Shown: positions 1 through 6,765, counted from the first letter of the stretch. The stretch: 11,251 nucleotides of DNA from an uncultured Odoribacter sp. (GCA_905204385.1 CAJKZL010000064.1:1-11251); one strand, 5' to 3'. A program made the numbers and translations. Notes: generated by a model not told the origin, from the sequence alone.

Positions 1-990
1 CGGATGGGCAAAGGTGCTTTAACAGAAGAGGAGAGGAAACCCTTGAAAACGTTCAAAGAGGCCGATGCTGTTTATAATAAGGGAGGTGGCTTTAATCATT
101 CTTAAGGGAAGCTTACGGATGCATATCTGACTTTTTATTCTTTGTTTTTACCGCTTTTGGCTTTCCGATACAGGAAACCGGTTTTTGTTCTTCCTAATTC
201 TATCGGGCCTTTGAAGAATAAATGGTCTTTCTGGTTGGCAAAGAAGGTACTGAAAAGGTGTCGTTTTCTGTCTGTACGTGAGAGTATCTCTGCCGGATTT
301 GTGGAGAAGGAGTTAGGCATTTCTTGTTTAAGGTTTCCTGATTTAGGTTACTATTTAACGTCTTCGGATATGGATGTTCCTGCCTATCTGCAAAAATGGA
401 ATATTCCTTTATCGGTGCGGAAAGTAGGAATTACGCTGAGGCCTTACCGTTTTCCGGCTTCTTTGAATCCTGAAGAGCAATATGCTTTTTATATTTCTTC
501 TATTGTTGACTTGGTGGTTTATTTAAAAGATATCGGCTATTATCCTGTTTTTGTTGCTCATACTCTGGGGCCTAGTGCGCATGAAGATGACCGTGTGGCC
601 ATAGAGGATGTTATCCGTAGGATTCCTCAGGGGACAGGGTTTGGTTATATCCATGATTATAACTTGAACTGTAAGGATATGATGAGTTTGTATGGCAGTT
701 TTGATGTATTTGTGGGTACAAGGTTTCATTCGGTGATATTTGCGCAGAATATGAATGTACCGACGATTGCAATCGCCTACGGAGGAAATAAAGGAGTGGG
801 AATCATGGAAGATTTGGGAATGAAGGATTTCGTAATACCCATAGAGAAGGTGTCCGGCGCAGAGTTGTGTCACGTGTTTCGTAGACTGATTTCTCAGAGA
901 GGTGCCTGTATGGATAAATTATCCGGAATACGGAAGGAATTGGCTGAAAGGCGGGAAGATATGCTCCGTTTGCTTCAGAAAAATATTTAG
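1..990 (+). pseudogene. Polysaccharide pyruvyl transferase family protein; 5' truncated by window edge and interrupted by an in-frame stop
   Basis: Reading frame 1 is open from the first base and gives EADAVYNKGGGFNHS, then TAA at 103-105, then GKLTDAY and a further ~285 residues to the TAG at 988-990. Family members usually read GGGF-x-HSYGKLTDAY here, so the stop sits where Tyr is expected and needs only one base change (TAT/TAC to TAA). The C-terminal half has the family signature DVFVGTRFHSVIFA (about 697-738), the Arg-His-Ser of PF04230 enzymes, and GGNKGVGIMEDLG after it. Intact members add pyruvate ketals (or act as related sugar transferases) on polysaccharide repeat units in the cytoplasm. 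The TTG at 142 is only the first start-like codon after the stop and would make a protein without the N-terminal half. The GT4 gene follows 42 bp downstream, probably in the same operon. It could be a genuine pseudogene or a base error; the family call is firm. Confidence 0.8.
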
Positions 991-1032
991 CGAAGATATT
1001 GCTGGTTTTCATTTTATTTATTTGGATGTCTT

Positions 1033-2100
1033 ATGCGTATATTTCATGTGATTACCCTGTCGTCGGTCGGTGGGGCGCAGTCGGTTGTGGTGAATCTGGC
1101 GAATGTTCAGGCGGAGAAGAATGAGGTGTGGGTGATTTCGTCGGCGGATGGGGAGGCCTGGAAGGCGGTGAGGCCGGAGGTGAAAGTGGTTGGAATACGG
1201 CAGTTGAGGCGGGCGATCGGATGGCGGGATTTGTTGGTGTTGCTGAAGCTGATTTTTTATCGCTGGAAATACCGTCCGGACGTGGTGCATCTGCATTCAT
1301 CGAAAATGGGGGCCTTGGGACGGCTGGCTTTTTCTCCCCGGCGGACCGTATATACGGTGCATGGTTTTGATTCGATTCGCATTGCGAATCGTTTTTTTTT
1401 GCCGCTGGAGAAGGCTTTGAAGGGATGGTGTGCCAGGATTGTCGGGGTGAGCCGATATGATGAAAGGAATCTGATAGCTGAGGGAATCCGGAAGAAAGTG
1501 ACCTGCATATATAACGGAATTGATGATAAATCGGTGGTGGATATAGAAAAATTGAATACAGGAATCCGGGAAAGAATAGGTCGGATCAGGGAAGATTATG
1601 GCAGGGTGATTATGAGTATTGCCCGGGATGACGCTCCGAAACGGATTGATTTATTTATTGAAGTGGCCCGTTTGTTACCTGAATATGCTTTTGTGTGGAT
1701 AGGGAATAGTGAGGAGCATGAAAAAGGAGAGAATGTATTTCTGATGGGACAAATCCCTCTGGCGTGGCAATTACTGGAATATGCGGATGTGTTTGTATTG
1801 CCGTCGGATTACGAAGGTTTGCCGATGAGCATAATTGAGGCATTGGCTTTCGGGCGGCCGGTGGTGGCTTCGGATGTGGGGGGAATAACGGAATTGCTTG
1901 ACAGGCGGAATGGATTTGCTGTGGAGAATAATGCGGAGGCCGTGGCGGCGAAAATCCGTTATGTGCTGGAAGATGCGGAACGGTATGCCGGAATGTCGCA
2001 GGCTGCGCGGCAGACTTACCTGGAGAAGTTTACAGTGGAGCGGATGGTGGAGGGGTATGACAGCATTTACCGGACAATAGTTGAAGGTTTAGACGATTGA
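1033..2100 (+). CDS. Family GT4 (GT-B fold) glycosyltransferase
   Basis: A 355-residue protein, normal length for GT4 enzymes, which move a sugar from a nucleotide sugar to a lipid-linked glycan at the inner face of the membrane. The N-terminal domain opens MRIFHVITLSSVGGAQ, with the glycine loop GGAQ at residues 13-16, then VVHLHSS (about 84-90) and TVHGF (108-112). The C-terminal nucleotide-sugar domain shows IARDDAPKRID (about 196-206; the Arg/Lys pair usually contacts the diphosphate), VFVLPSDYEGLPMSIIEA with the EX7E pair E261/E269, and PVVASDVGGITELL. The ATG at 1033 is chosen because the Rossmann strand begins directly after it; no Shine-Dalgarno sequence is seen, as is common in Bacteroidota. 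A run of nine T at 1392-1400 lies in codons ~120-123. The gene is G+C-richer than the broken pyruvyl transferase before it. Donor and acceptor sugars cannot be read from sequence. Confidence 0.9.
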   Translation: MRIFHVITLSSVGGAQSVVVNLANVQAEKNEVWVISSADGEAWKAVRPEVKVVGIRQLRRAIGWRDLLVLLKLIFYRWKYRPDVVHLHSSKMGALGRLAFSPRRTVYTVHGFDSIRIANRFFLPLEKALKGWCARIVGVSRYDERNLIAEGIRKKVTCIYNGIDDKSVVDIEKLNTGIRERIGRIREDYGRVIMSIARDDAPKRIDLFIEVARLLPEYAFVWIGNSEEHEKGENVFLMGQIPLAWQLLEYADVFVLPSDYEGLPMSIIEALAFGRPVVASDVGGITELLDRRNGFAVENNAEAVAAKIRYVLEDAERYAGMSQAARQTYLEKFTVERMVEGYDSIYRTIVEGLDD

Positions 2101-2230
2101 CCTGGAAAAACACTATAGAATGAGATTAGTTGGCAACAGTTGGGAATAATATCAAAATTAAGCTGCTTGTTTTTTGCCAAAGAAAACATCCTGGCCAAAT
2201 ACGGCGAAATTTTTTAAATGAAAATACCTT

Positions 2231-3148
2231 ATGCGTCTTCTTTTTACCGGAGCATCCGGATTTCTGGGGAAAAATATACTGCCTGTTTTGTCACAGCAGT
2301 ACGGGGTGGTTACGCTGGGAGTAAGCAGCGATGAAGATTACCGGGTAAACCTCAGTATGACGGTACCTGAACTGCCGGAAAGTTTCGATGTAGTCTTACA
2401 TGCTGCGGGGAAAGCCCATAGTATTCCCCGGACAGAAGGGGAAAAACAAGTGTTCTATGATGTGAATTGCCAGGGTACGGTGAATCTATGCCGGGGACTG
2501 GAAAAAAACAGACTTCCCCGGGCTTTTATATTTATCAGTACTGTGGCGGTTTACGGATGCGAAAAAGGAGAAAATATTGATGAAACTCATCCGCTGGACG
2601 GAAGTACACCTTATGCTTTGAGTAAAAAGCTAGCGGAAGAATTATTACAGGAATGGTGTGGCAAAAACGGAGTGGTTCTCACGATACTCCGTCCCTCTCT
2701 TTTGGCTGGTACGAACCCTCCGGGTAATCTAGGAGCTATGATAAAAGGCATGGAAACGGGTAAATACCTGAGTATCGGAGGAGGCAAAGCCCGGAAAAGT
2801 ATCCTGATGGCTGAAGACATTGCCCGCCTGGTTCCTCTTGTTGCCGACAAGGGAGGAATTTATAATATATGTGATAACGAACATCCTTCCTTCAGGCAAT
2901 TGGAACAACTCATTACCGGACAGCTTGGGAAAAAAAGTCCGATGAATATCCCTTACTGGATGGCTAAAACCCTGGCGCTTGCCGGAGACTGTTTGGGAAC
3001 AAAGGCCCCCATCAACTCGATGAAATTGGAAAAAATCACGGAGTCCTTAACTTTCAGCAATGAAAAAGCCCGGAAAGAACTGGGTTGGGAGCCTTTACAG
3101 GTATTGGAGCATTTTAGGATAAATAATATAGTAACCGGAAAAATATAG
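2231..3148 (+). CDS. NAD-dependent epimerase/dehydratase (extended SDR), likely nucleotide-sugar 4-epimerase or 4-reductase
   Basis: A 305-residue extended short-chain dehydrogenase. The NAD(P) motif GASGFLG is at residues 7-13, HAAGKAH at ~57-63, STVAVYG at ~103-109, and the catalytic pair is YALSK (Y128, K132). RPSLLAGTNPPGN (about residues 157-169) fits the substrate loop of UDP-hexose enzymes. In polysaccharide loci this type either epimerises UDP-GlcNAc-like sugars at C4 or reduces the 4-keto sugar to give UDP-QuiNAc (WbpV/WreQ type). The WecA/WbpL-like transferase downstream would use the product. The two genes are now separated by an IS; before insertion the gap was ~180 bp. The 130 bp upstream (2101-2230) show no clear TAnnTTTG box, only a weak 7-bp dyad TTGGCAA/TTGCCAA (2130-2136 and 2174-2180). 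The family is certain; epimerase versus reductase is not decided. Confidence 0.88.
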   Translation: MRLLFTGASGFLGKNILPVLSQQYGVVTLGVSSDEDYRVNLSMTVPELPESFDVVLHAAGKAHSIPRTEGEKQVFYDVNCQGTVNLCRGLEKNRLPRAFIFISTVAVYGCEKGENIDETHPLDGSTPYALSKKLAEELLQEWCGKNGVVLTILRPSLLAGTNPPGNLGAMIKGMETGKYLSIGGGKARKSILMAEDIARLVPLVADKGGIYNICDNEHPSFRQLEQLITGQLGKKSPMNIPYWMAKTLALAGDCLGTKAPINSMKLEKITESLTFSNEKARKELGWEPLQVLEHFRINNIVTGKI

Positions 3149-3162
3149 GTGAGACAAAGGGA

Positions 3163-3165
3163 CGC
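3163..3165. repeat. Target site duplication CGC, left copy
   Basis: CGC directly before the left terminal repeat; matches CGC after the right one. A fourth base does not match (A on the left, T on the right), so the duplication is 3 bp. Confidence 0.8.
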
Positions 3166-3190
3166 TGAAGTGCCCCCCAAAAGTTGGACA
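3166..3190 (+). repeat. IS left terminal inverted repeat (25 bp)
   Basis: Starts TGAAGTGCCCCCC and ends AAAAGTTGGACA; it equals the reverse complement of 4580-4604 at all 25 positions. It is the transposase binding and cleavage end next to orfA. The first base outside (C3165 against complement G of 4605) breaks the match. Confidence 0.93.
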
Positions 3191-3207
3191 AAAAACTTTT
3201 GGGAACT

Positions 3208-3735
3208 ATGTCCGTTATACACAGTAAAGAAACCAAACTCCAGGCCATCCGTTTATATCATTGCGGATACGGCAGCATAGCCATTCGCCGGAAGCTTGGT
3301 GTTAATGAAAGCACCATCCTTCACTGGGTGCGATGTTATGAGTTAAAGGGGATCTCAGTCCTGACGAAACAGCCCTACAGTAAACTCTCTGCTTCAGAGA
3401 AAACAGCGATATTGGAGCAGATAGATAAAAAATGCTTATCTTGCCAAAGCGCCGCTTTACGTTACTCAGTGGGCCGCAGCAGCCTATACCGCTGGCAGCA
3501 GTCGGTAAAAGAAGGAGGAGGTTATGGTCGTTTTTTTCGGTTAAAAGGGCGCGCAAACACACGAAGGGATATGGGAAGACCAAAGAAACAACCACCACAG
3601 ACAGAACTGGAGCAGTTACGTGAACGTGTGGCTTACCTTGAGGCAGAAAACGCCCTATTAAAAAAAGTGAAAGCCTTAGTAGAGGAAGAGGACGCCCGTC
3701 TGCGCAAGCTTGGGCAGAAGCCATCGAAGAACTAA
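3208..3735 (+). CDS. IS3-family transposase OrfA (HTH protein)
   Basis: A 175-residue protein from the ATG at 3208; a TTG at 3184 is in frame but lies inside the terminal repeat, so it is not used. Residues ~8-50 form a helix-turn-helix of the IS150/IS3 kind (KETKLQAIRLYHCGYGSIAIRRKLGV, then STILHWVRCYE), and a second HTH-like segment follows around CQSAALRYSVGRSSLYRWQQ. The C-terminal part (from about ELEQLRERVAYLEAENALLKKVKAL) is a heptad-rich coiled coil typical of OrfA oligomerisation. OrfA binds the IS ends and alone usually represses transposition. At codons 152-153 the mRNA has A7 followed by G, where a -1 slip joins it to OrfB. The long 175-residue length with two HTH units fits the IS150 group. 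Confidence 0.92.
   Translation: MSVIHSKETKLQAIRLYHCGYGSIAIRRKLGVNESTILHWVRCYELKGISVLTKQPYSKLSASEKTAILEQIDKKCLSCQSAALRYSVGRSSLYRWQQSVKEGGGYGRFFRLKGRANTRRDMGRPKKQPPQTELEQLRERVAYLEAENALLKKVKALVEEEDARLRKLGQKPSKN
3660..3666 (+). promoter_or_regulatory. Programmed -1 ribosomal frameshift site (A7) in the IS transposase
   Basis: Seven A followed by G: in orfA frame the run is read as the last base of TTA, then AAA AAA, then GTG. Slipping back one base gives AAA AAA AGT GAA, and the -1 frame is then open to the orfB stop at 4577. The -1 frame is open from 3642 (after TGA at 3639-3641) and orfA ends at 3735, so a 94-base window allows the switch and the A7 run lies in it. The fused OrfAB would be ~456 residues. 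The slip is inferred from IS150/IS3 family practice, not shown. Confidence 0.75.
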
Positions 3736-3776
3736 GGCACAGACATAAGCTTGATCATCTTTTAGATATCAGGCAG

Positions 3777-4577
3777 ATGGCACGTTCCACCTTCTATTAT
3801 CATCTTCGCCGTATTGGCCAGGAAGATAAATACAGTGCTTTGCGCCAGCGAATCTCTTTCCTTTATCACCTTCATAAAGGGCGTTATGGCTACCGGCGCA
3901 TCGTTTTATCCTTACTTAGTGAAGGGTATGGGGTTAATCACAAAACCGTAGGACGGCTGATGAAAGAGATGGACTTAAAATCGTGTGTACGTAAAGTACG
4001 TTACCGCTCCTACAAGGGAGAATGCGGCAAAGTGGCACCCAACGTTTTAAAACGGGACTTTACAGCACAAGGCCCTAATCGTAAATGGGCCACCGATGTC
4101 ACCCAGATTACCATAGGGTCAAAGAAATGTTATCTCTCACCGGTACTGGATATGTACAACGGAGAGATTATAAGCTATACCCTGAGTGAACGCCCTGAAT
4201 TAAAAATGGTCATGGATATGTTTACAAAAGCCTTGAAAAAGGTAAAGGATACAAAAGGACTGGTGCTGCACTCCGACCAGGGATGGCACTATCAGCATGA
4301 ATCTTACCGTAAAAAGCTCGAAGAGTATGAAATCATCCAGAGCATGTCACGGAAAGGGAACTGCCTGGATAATGCCGTCATGGAAAACTTCTTCGGGATT
4401 ATGAAGTCTGAATTGTTATATTTGCATAACTGGAATTCTTTGGAAGAGTTCACCCGGGAACTTAAGAAATATATGCATTACTACAACTACGACAGAATAA
4501 AGCTTAAATTAAAGGGAATAAATCCTGTCAAATACAGAGCTCATTCTTTGAATTATTCTTTTAATAATAGTGTTTAA
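3777..4577 (+). CDS. IS3-family transposase OrfB (DDE integrase core)
   Basis: A 266-residue catalytic part of the transposase. Counting from ATG 3777, the triad is D107 (KWATDVTQ), D167 (VLHSDQGW) and E203 (NAVMENFFGIMKSE), which is D-x59-D-x35-E, the exact IS3 spacing. An HTH_21-like segment (HLHKGRYGYRRI) precedes it and the C-terminal YNYDRIKLKLKGINPVKY is the usual IS150-type ending. The true product is likely the OrfAB fusion: the same frame upstream reads AEAIEELRHRHKLDHLLDIRQ straight into MARSTFYYHLRR, which belongs to the family domain, so 3777 is only the first ATG in a frame entered by frameshifting. The enzyme cuts and joins the IS ends by copy-out-paste-in chemistry. The stop lies three bases before the right terminal repeat. 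Confidence 0.93.
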   Translation: MARSTFYYHLRRIGQEDKYSALRQRISFLYHLHKGRYGYRRIVLSLLSEGYGVNHKTVGRLMKEMDLKSCVRKVRYRSYKGECGKVAPNVLKRDFTAQGPNRKWATDVTQITIGSKKCYLSPVLDMYNGEIISYTLSERPELKMVMDMFTKALKKVKDTKGLVLHSDQGWHYQHESYRKKLEEYEIIQSMSRKGNCLDNAVMENFFGIMKSELLYLHNWNSLEEFTRELKKYMHYYNYDRIKLKLKGINPVKYRAHSLNYSFNNSV

Positions 4578-4579
4578 TC

Positions 4580-4604
4580 TGTCCAACTTTTGGGGGGCAC
4601 TTCA
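4580..4604 (-). repeat. IS right terminal inverted repeat (25 bp)
   Basis: Exact reverse complement of 3166-3190, ending ...GGGGGGCACTTCA at the outer edge. Marks the 3' boundary of the element. Confidence 0.93.
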
Positions 4605-4607
4605 CGC
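4605..4607. repeat. Target site duplication CGC, right copy
   Basis: CGC directly after the right terminal repeat, equal to 3163-3165. Confidence 0.8.
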
Positions 4608-4620
4608 TTACTTTGTCCCA

Positions 4621-4651
4621 TTTTGACCTTAAAAAGTCGAAAAGGTCAAAA
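4621..4651. repeat. Hairpin, 10-bp perfect stem
   Basis: TTTTGACCTT (4621-4630) pairs fully with AAGGTCAAAA (4642-4651) around an 11-nt A-rich loop. The 14-mer AAAAAGTCGAAAAG that starts in the loop (4631-4644) recurs exactly at 4657-4670. No T tract follows, so it is not a classical terminator on the + strand. It is the second unit of the palindromic array. Confidence 0.65.
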
Positions 4652-4669
4652 AGTTAAAAAAGTCGAAAA

Positions 4670-4692
4670 GAAACAGAACGCTGTTCCGTTTC
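4670..4692. repeat. Hairpin, 9 of 10 pairs, 3-nt loop
   Basis: GAAACAGAAC (4670-4679) faces GTTCCGTTTC (4683-4692) around GCT, with a single A-C mismatch. This tight dyad is the third unit of the array. TTTCTCC follows directly, too short a T run to call it a terminator with confidence. Confidence 0.6.
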
Positions 4693-4723
4693 TCCACCGC
4701 TTCATTGTTCCATTAGAAATAAG

Positions 4724-4744
4724 CCAAAGTAAGCGTCCCTTTGG
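4724..4744. repeat. Right palindromic unit (inverted copy of the IS-split one)
   Basis: CCAAAG, 9-nt loop TAAGCGTCC, CTTTGG. The loop is the exact reverse complement of the loop GGACGCTTA that the IS entered. It ends 29 bp before the start codon of the downstream transferase. Confidence 0.65.
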
Positions 4745-4773
4745 TTCACTCTCCACTCTTTCACTTTTTTCTC

Positions 4774-5724
4774 ATGTATTATTTGTTTGTTTTTGTATTG
4801 CTGCTGGCGGCAGAATGGTTTTATTTCCGGCTGGCAGGCCGGTTTAATATTATCGACCGGCCCAATGAACGGAGTTCTCATACGCGGGTAACGTTGAGAG
4901 GCGGCGGCATTGTGTTTTATTTCGGAGCATTGGTGTATTTTGCCGGCAGTGGATTTGAGTATCCCTGGTTTATGGCAGGACTGACGCTGATTGCCGGAGT
5001 GAGTTTTGTAGATGACATACGCTCGGTAGCTCCTCAGATAAGGCTGATCCTCCATTTTACAGCAATGGTTTTATTGTTTTATCAACTGGGTATGGGCGGG
5101 CTTCCTTGGTGGTATATCCCCATTGCATTGGTAGTATGCACGGGAATTATCAATGCCTATAACTTTATGGATGGGATTAACGGGATTACGGGAGGATACA
5201 GCCTGGTGGTATTAGGGGCTTTGGCTTATGTGAACCACTATCGGGTACATTTTGCAGAAACGCCATTGCTGGGGGTGATGCTTCTGGCAGTGGCGGTTTT
5301 CTGTCTTTTCAATTTCCGTAAGAGAGCGAAGTGTTTTGCCGGAGATGTAGGATCGGTGGGAATAGCGTTTGTAATTCTGTTCCTACTGGGGAAATTGATT
5401 TTACAGACCGGTGATCCAGGCTATATCATTCTGCTGGCCGTCTATGGGGTAGACAGTATTTTGACTATCATTCACCGACTTATATTGCATGAAAACATTG
5501 GTTTGCCCCACCGTAAGCATCTCTATCAGCTGATGGCCAATGAATTGAAAATACCACATACGACGGTATCTGCTTTTTATATGGTACTGCAAGCTGTGAT
5601 CTTTGCAGGTTATCTCGTTTTCTATACTTACCGGTGGTGGTATTTTGCGGCGGTTGTTCTTTTGCTATGCACAGGTTATGTCCTTTTTATGAGAAAATAT
5701 TTCCGCTTTTACCGAATAAAATGA
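4774..5724 (+). CDS. Polyprenyl-phosphate N-acetylhexosamine-1-phosphate transferase (WecA/WbpL/MraY family)
   Basis: A 316-residue multi-pass membrane enzyme that moves a sugar-1-phosphate from a UDP-sugar to undecaprenyl phosphate, the first step of repeat-unit assembly on the cytoplasmic face. Family marks in order: GRFNIIDRPNERSSHT (22-37), RGGG (42-45), VDD with D80/D81 (Mg2+ and prenyl-phosphate site), NFMDGINGI (130-138), CFAGDVGS (187-194) and HRKHLYQ (246-252, cytosolic sugar-recognition loop). About ten hydrophobic spans separate them. ATG 4774 is chosen because the first membrane span starts at once; an in-frame TTG at 4741 lies in the palindromic repeat and would add unrelated residues. 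The HRKHLYQ loop and short length fit WbpL/WreU-type transferases better than MraY. The epimerase upstream probably supplies its substrate; the exact sugar is unknown. Confidence 0.92.
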   Translation: MYYLFVFVLLLAAEWFYFRLAGRFNIIDRPNERSSHTRVTLRGGGIVFYFGALVYFAGSGFEYPWFMAGLTLIAGVSFVDDIRSVAPQIRLILHFTAMVLLFYQLGMGGLPWWYIPIALVVCTGIINAYNFMDGINGITGGYSLVVLGALAYVNHYRVHFAETPLLGVMLLAVAVFCLFNFRKRAKCFAGDVGSVGIAFVILFLLGKLILQTGDPGYIILLAVYGVDSILTIIHRLILHENIGLPHRKHLYQLMANELKIPHTTVSAFYMVLQAVIFAGYLVFYTYRWWYFAAVVLLLCTGYVLFMRKYFRFYRIK

Positions 5725-5785
5725 AATTATATGTAGCTGTTAAAAAAAATAGAAATTATATTTTTCATAACTATTTTTAGTTGTA

Positions 5786-5816
5786 TATGCAATTTATAAA
5801 ATTAGGTATATATTTG
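5786..5816 (+). promoter_or_regulatory. Bacteroidota sigma-70-type promoter for the orphan gene
   Basis: TATATTTG at 5809-5816 matches the -7 consensus TAnnTTTG. TATG at 5786-5789, 19 nt before it, is a one-mismatch -33 box (consensus TTTG). The start codon is 24 bp after the -7 box. The surrounding 115-bp gap is very AT-rich, and an AT-only dyad AAAAATAG/CTATTTTT (5745-5752 and 5771-5778) precedes it. The promoter suggests that the next gene is transcribed on its own. Confidence 0.65.
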
Positions 5817-5839
5817 TAACTACGATAAAATTTGAAGTT

Positions 5840-6757
5840 ATGAATGATGCTATAAGTTTTTCTATTCCGGGTTATTTAAATCTGACAGAAGAGAATGGAT
5901 GGAATAAGTTAGATAATAAATCTACCCATTTTTTTGTATTCCGTTCACATTTTTTTGCAAAACGGTATCCTGTTGAAAATAAAATTAAAAAGGGTGAGAT
6001 TATATCAAGTATAGAGAAGCCGGAAAATGTTTTGCTTGAAAAATCGGAGGGAATACAAGTAGAGTACGAAAATATACAAGTGGAAGAGACATTTAAGCAG
6101 TTATCTTTTTGTAAAGAGTTTGTCCGCGAATTGTGTGATGAATTATCCGGAAATTGTGGAGCTGTTGAAATCGGAATGCAGACAAGTCTGAAAGAACGGT
6201 TGAGCCAAAAATATGAGACGTATCTTCAAACTATTCATACTGTCAAAGAATCAGTGCAGAGAACTGTCAATGTGCGTTCGATTTTTCCAGAAAGTATGCC
6301 TGCAAAATATTATTACGTCAAATCTTATCAAAGGTATGCAATGGATATTATACTTGTAGGAATTGATTATTTGTATGTGAATTATGAAACGTCGTGTTTC
6401 GGACTACGGAAAAAGAGAAAAAAGCAACCCACTATAAGCGGTGTGAAAAAAAATAATTTTCTTAAAATAGGGCGGTTGATAGAATCTATTTACTATTGGG
6501 AACAGATATTGGATAGTGTTACTATTGTTTCTCAGGAAAACTATATTCCACAGGTAAAACATCCGGATGAACTAAAAATTAAAATGTGGAATAAGGCTGT
6601 AAATCAATACATGAGATATGACCTGAAACCTTCTCTTTATCAGCTTGCCAATGCTGCTTTCCCGTTGAAATGGGTAAATCGTAAAACGAAAGAATGGCAA
6701 AGAGAGGAATTGTTAAAACTGGAAGAAGAAGATTATAAAACCCGGTTTGGTATTTAA
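5840..6757 (+). CDS. Hypothetical protein, unrecognised, AT-rich
   Basis: A 305-residue protein that I do not recognise. It starts at ATG 5840, with GAAG a few bases upstream, and begins MNDAISFSIPGYLNL. No signal peptide is seen; the only notable hydrophobic stretch is MDIILVGIDYLYVNY near the middle. Residues ~190-205 are a basic patch (LRKKRKKQP then GVKKNN). The C-terminal third is rich in aromatic residues and ends in a charged helix (EWQREELLKLEEEDYK). Cysteines are few and scattered and there is no obvious metal or nucleotide motif. Composition differs from its neighbours: the 60 bases 5881-5940 hold 17 G/C, against 39 in 8461-8520. It has its own promoter and stops just before an orphan aminotransferase tail, so it looks like an acquired gene put in place of native polysaccharide DNA. 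Function unknown. Confidence 0.75.
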   Translation: MNDAISFSIPGYLNLTEENGWNKLDNKSTHFFVFRSHFFAKRYPVENKIKKGEIISSIEKPENVLLEKSEGIQVEYENIQVEETFKQLSFCKEFVRELCDELSGNCGAVEIGMQTSLKERLSQKYETYLQTIHTVKESVQRTVNVRSIFPESMPAKYYYVKSYQRYAMDIILVGIDYLYVNYETSCFGLRKKRKKQPTISGVKKNNFLKIGRLIESIYYWEQILDSVTIVSQENYIPQVKHPDELKIKMWNKAVNQYMRYDLKPSLYQLANAAFPLKWVNRKTKEWQREELLKLEEEDYKTRFGI

Positions 6758-6765
6758 TAATCGGA

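Larger units (their letters stand above)
3166..4604 (+). mobile_element. Complete IS3-family insertion sequence (IS150-group-like), 1,439 bp
   Basis: The ends are perfect 25-bp inverted repeats beginning TGAAGTGCCCCCCAAAAG, a TG...CA terminus of the IS3/IS150 kind. Directly outside lie CGC (3163-3165) and CGC (4605-4607), a 3-bp target duplication, which shows recent simple insertion. It holds orfA (helix-turn-helix) and orfB (DDE integrase core) in the -1 frame relative to orfA, with an A7 slippery run between. Both frames are intact and the catalytic triad is present, so the element looks competent to transpose. It went into the 9-nt loop of a palindrome 17 bp after the epimerase stop codon, so no coding gene is broken, but the transcript from the epimerase into the downstream transferase now has to cross it. 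Confidence 0.95.
3149..4749. repeat. BIME/REP-like palindromic array between epimerase and wecA-type gene, split by the IS
   Basis: Take out the IS and one CGC copy, and the 159 bp left here carry four hairpins in a row. The first is GACAAAG (3153-3159), loop GGACGCTTA, CTTTGTC (4611-4617). The second is at 4621-4651, the third at 4670-4692. The fourth is CCAAAG (4724-4729), loop TAAGCGTCC, CTTTGG (4739-4744). Units one and four are inverted copies of each other: 19 bases (CAAAGGGACGCTTACTTTG) are identical in reverse complement, with GTGA also shared at the outer edge. Next to this core the stem pair differs as A-T in one unit and C-G in the other, so pairing is kept while sequence changes. 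Paired, inverted palindromic units in an intergenic gap resemble enterobacterial BIMEs. Whether the array is repeated in the genome cannot be seen here. Confidence 0.6.

Noticed and set aside
2101..2230. Hidden gene or promoter between the GT4 gene and the epimerase
   Set aside because: No coding similarity in any frame, no TAnnTTTG box, and only a 7-bp dyad with a 37-nt loop.
3149..4749. Invertible promoter segment as in Bacteroides capsule loci (inverted repeats flanking ~100 bp)
   Set aside because: The inverted repeats are themselves palindromes, no TAnnTTTG promoter is found between them in either orientation, no recombinase gene is nearby, and the left copy is now split by the IS.
4741..4773. 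TTG start for the WecA-like transferase
   Set aside because: It falls inside the palindromic unit and the added residues do not fit the family; ATG 4774 leads straight into the first membrane span.
5745..5778. Terminator after the WecA-like gene (AAAAATAG/CTATTTTT dyad)
   Set aside because: Nearly all A-T pairs with an 18-nt loop and no T run; too weak to call.
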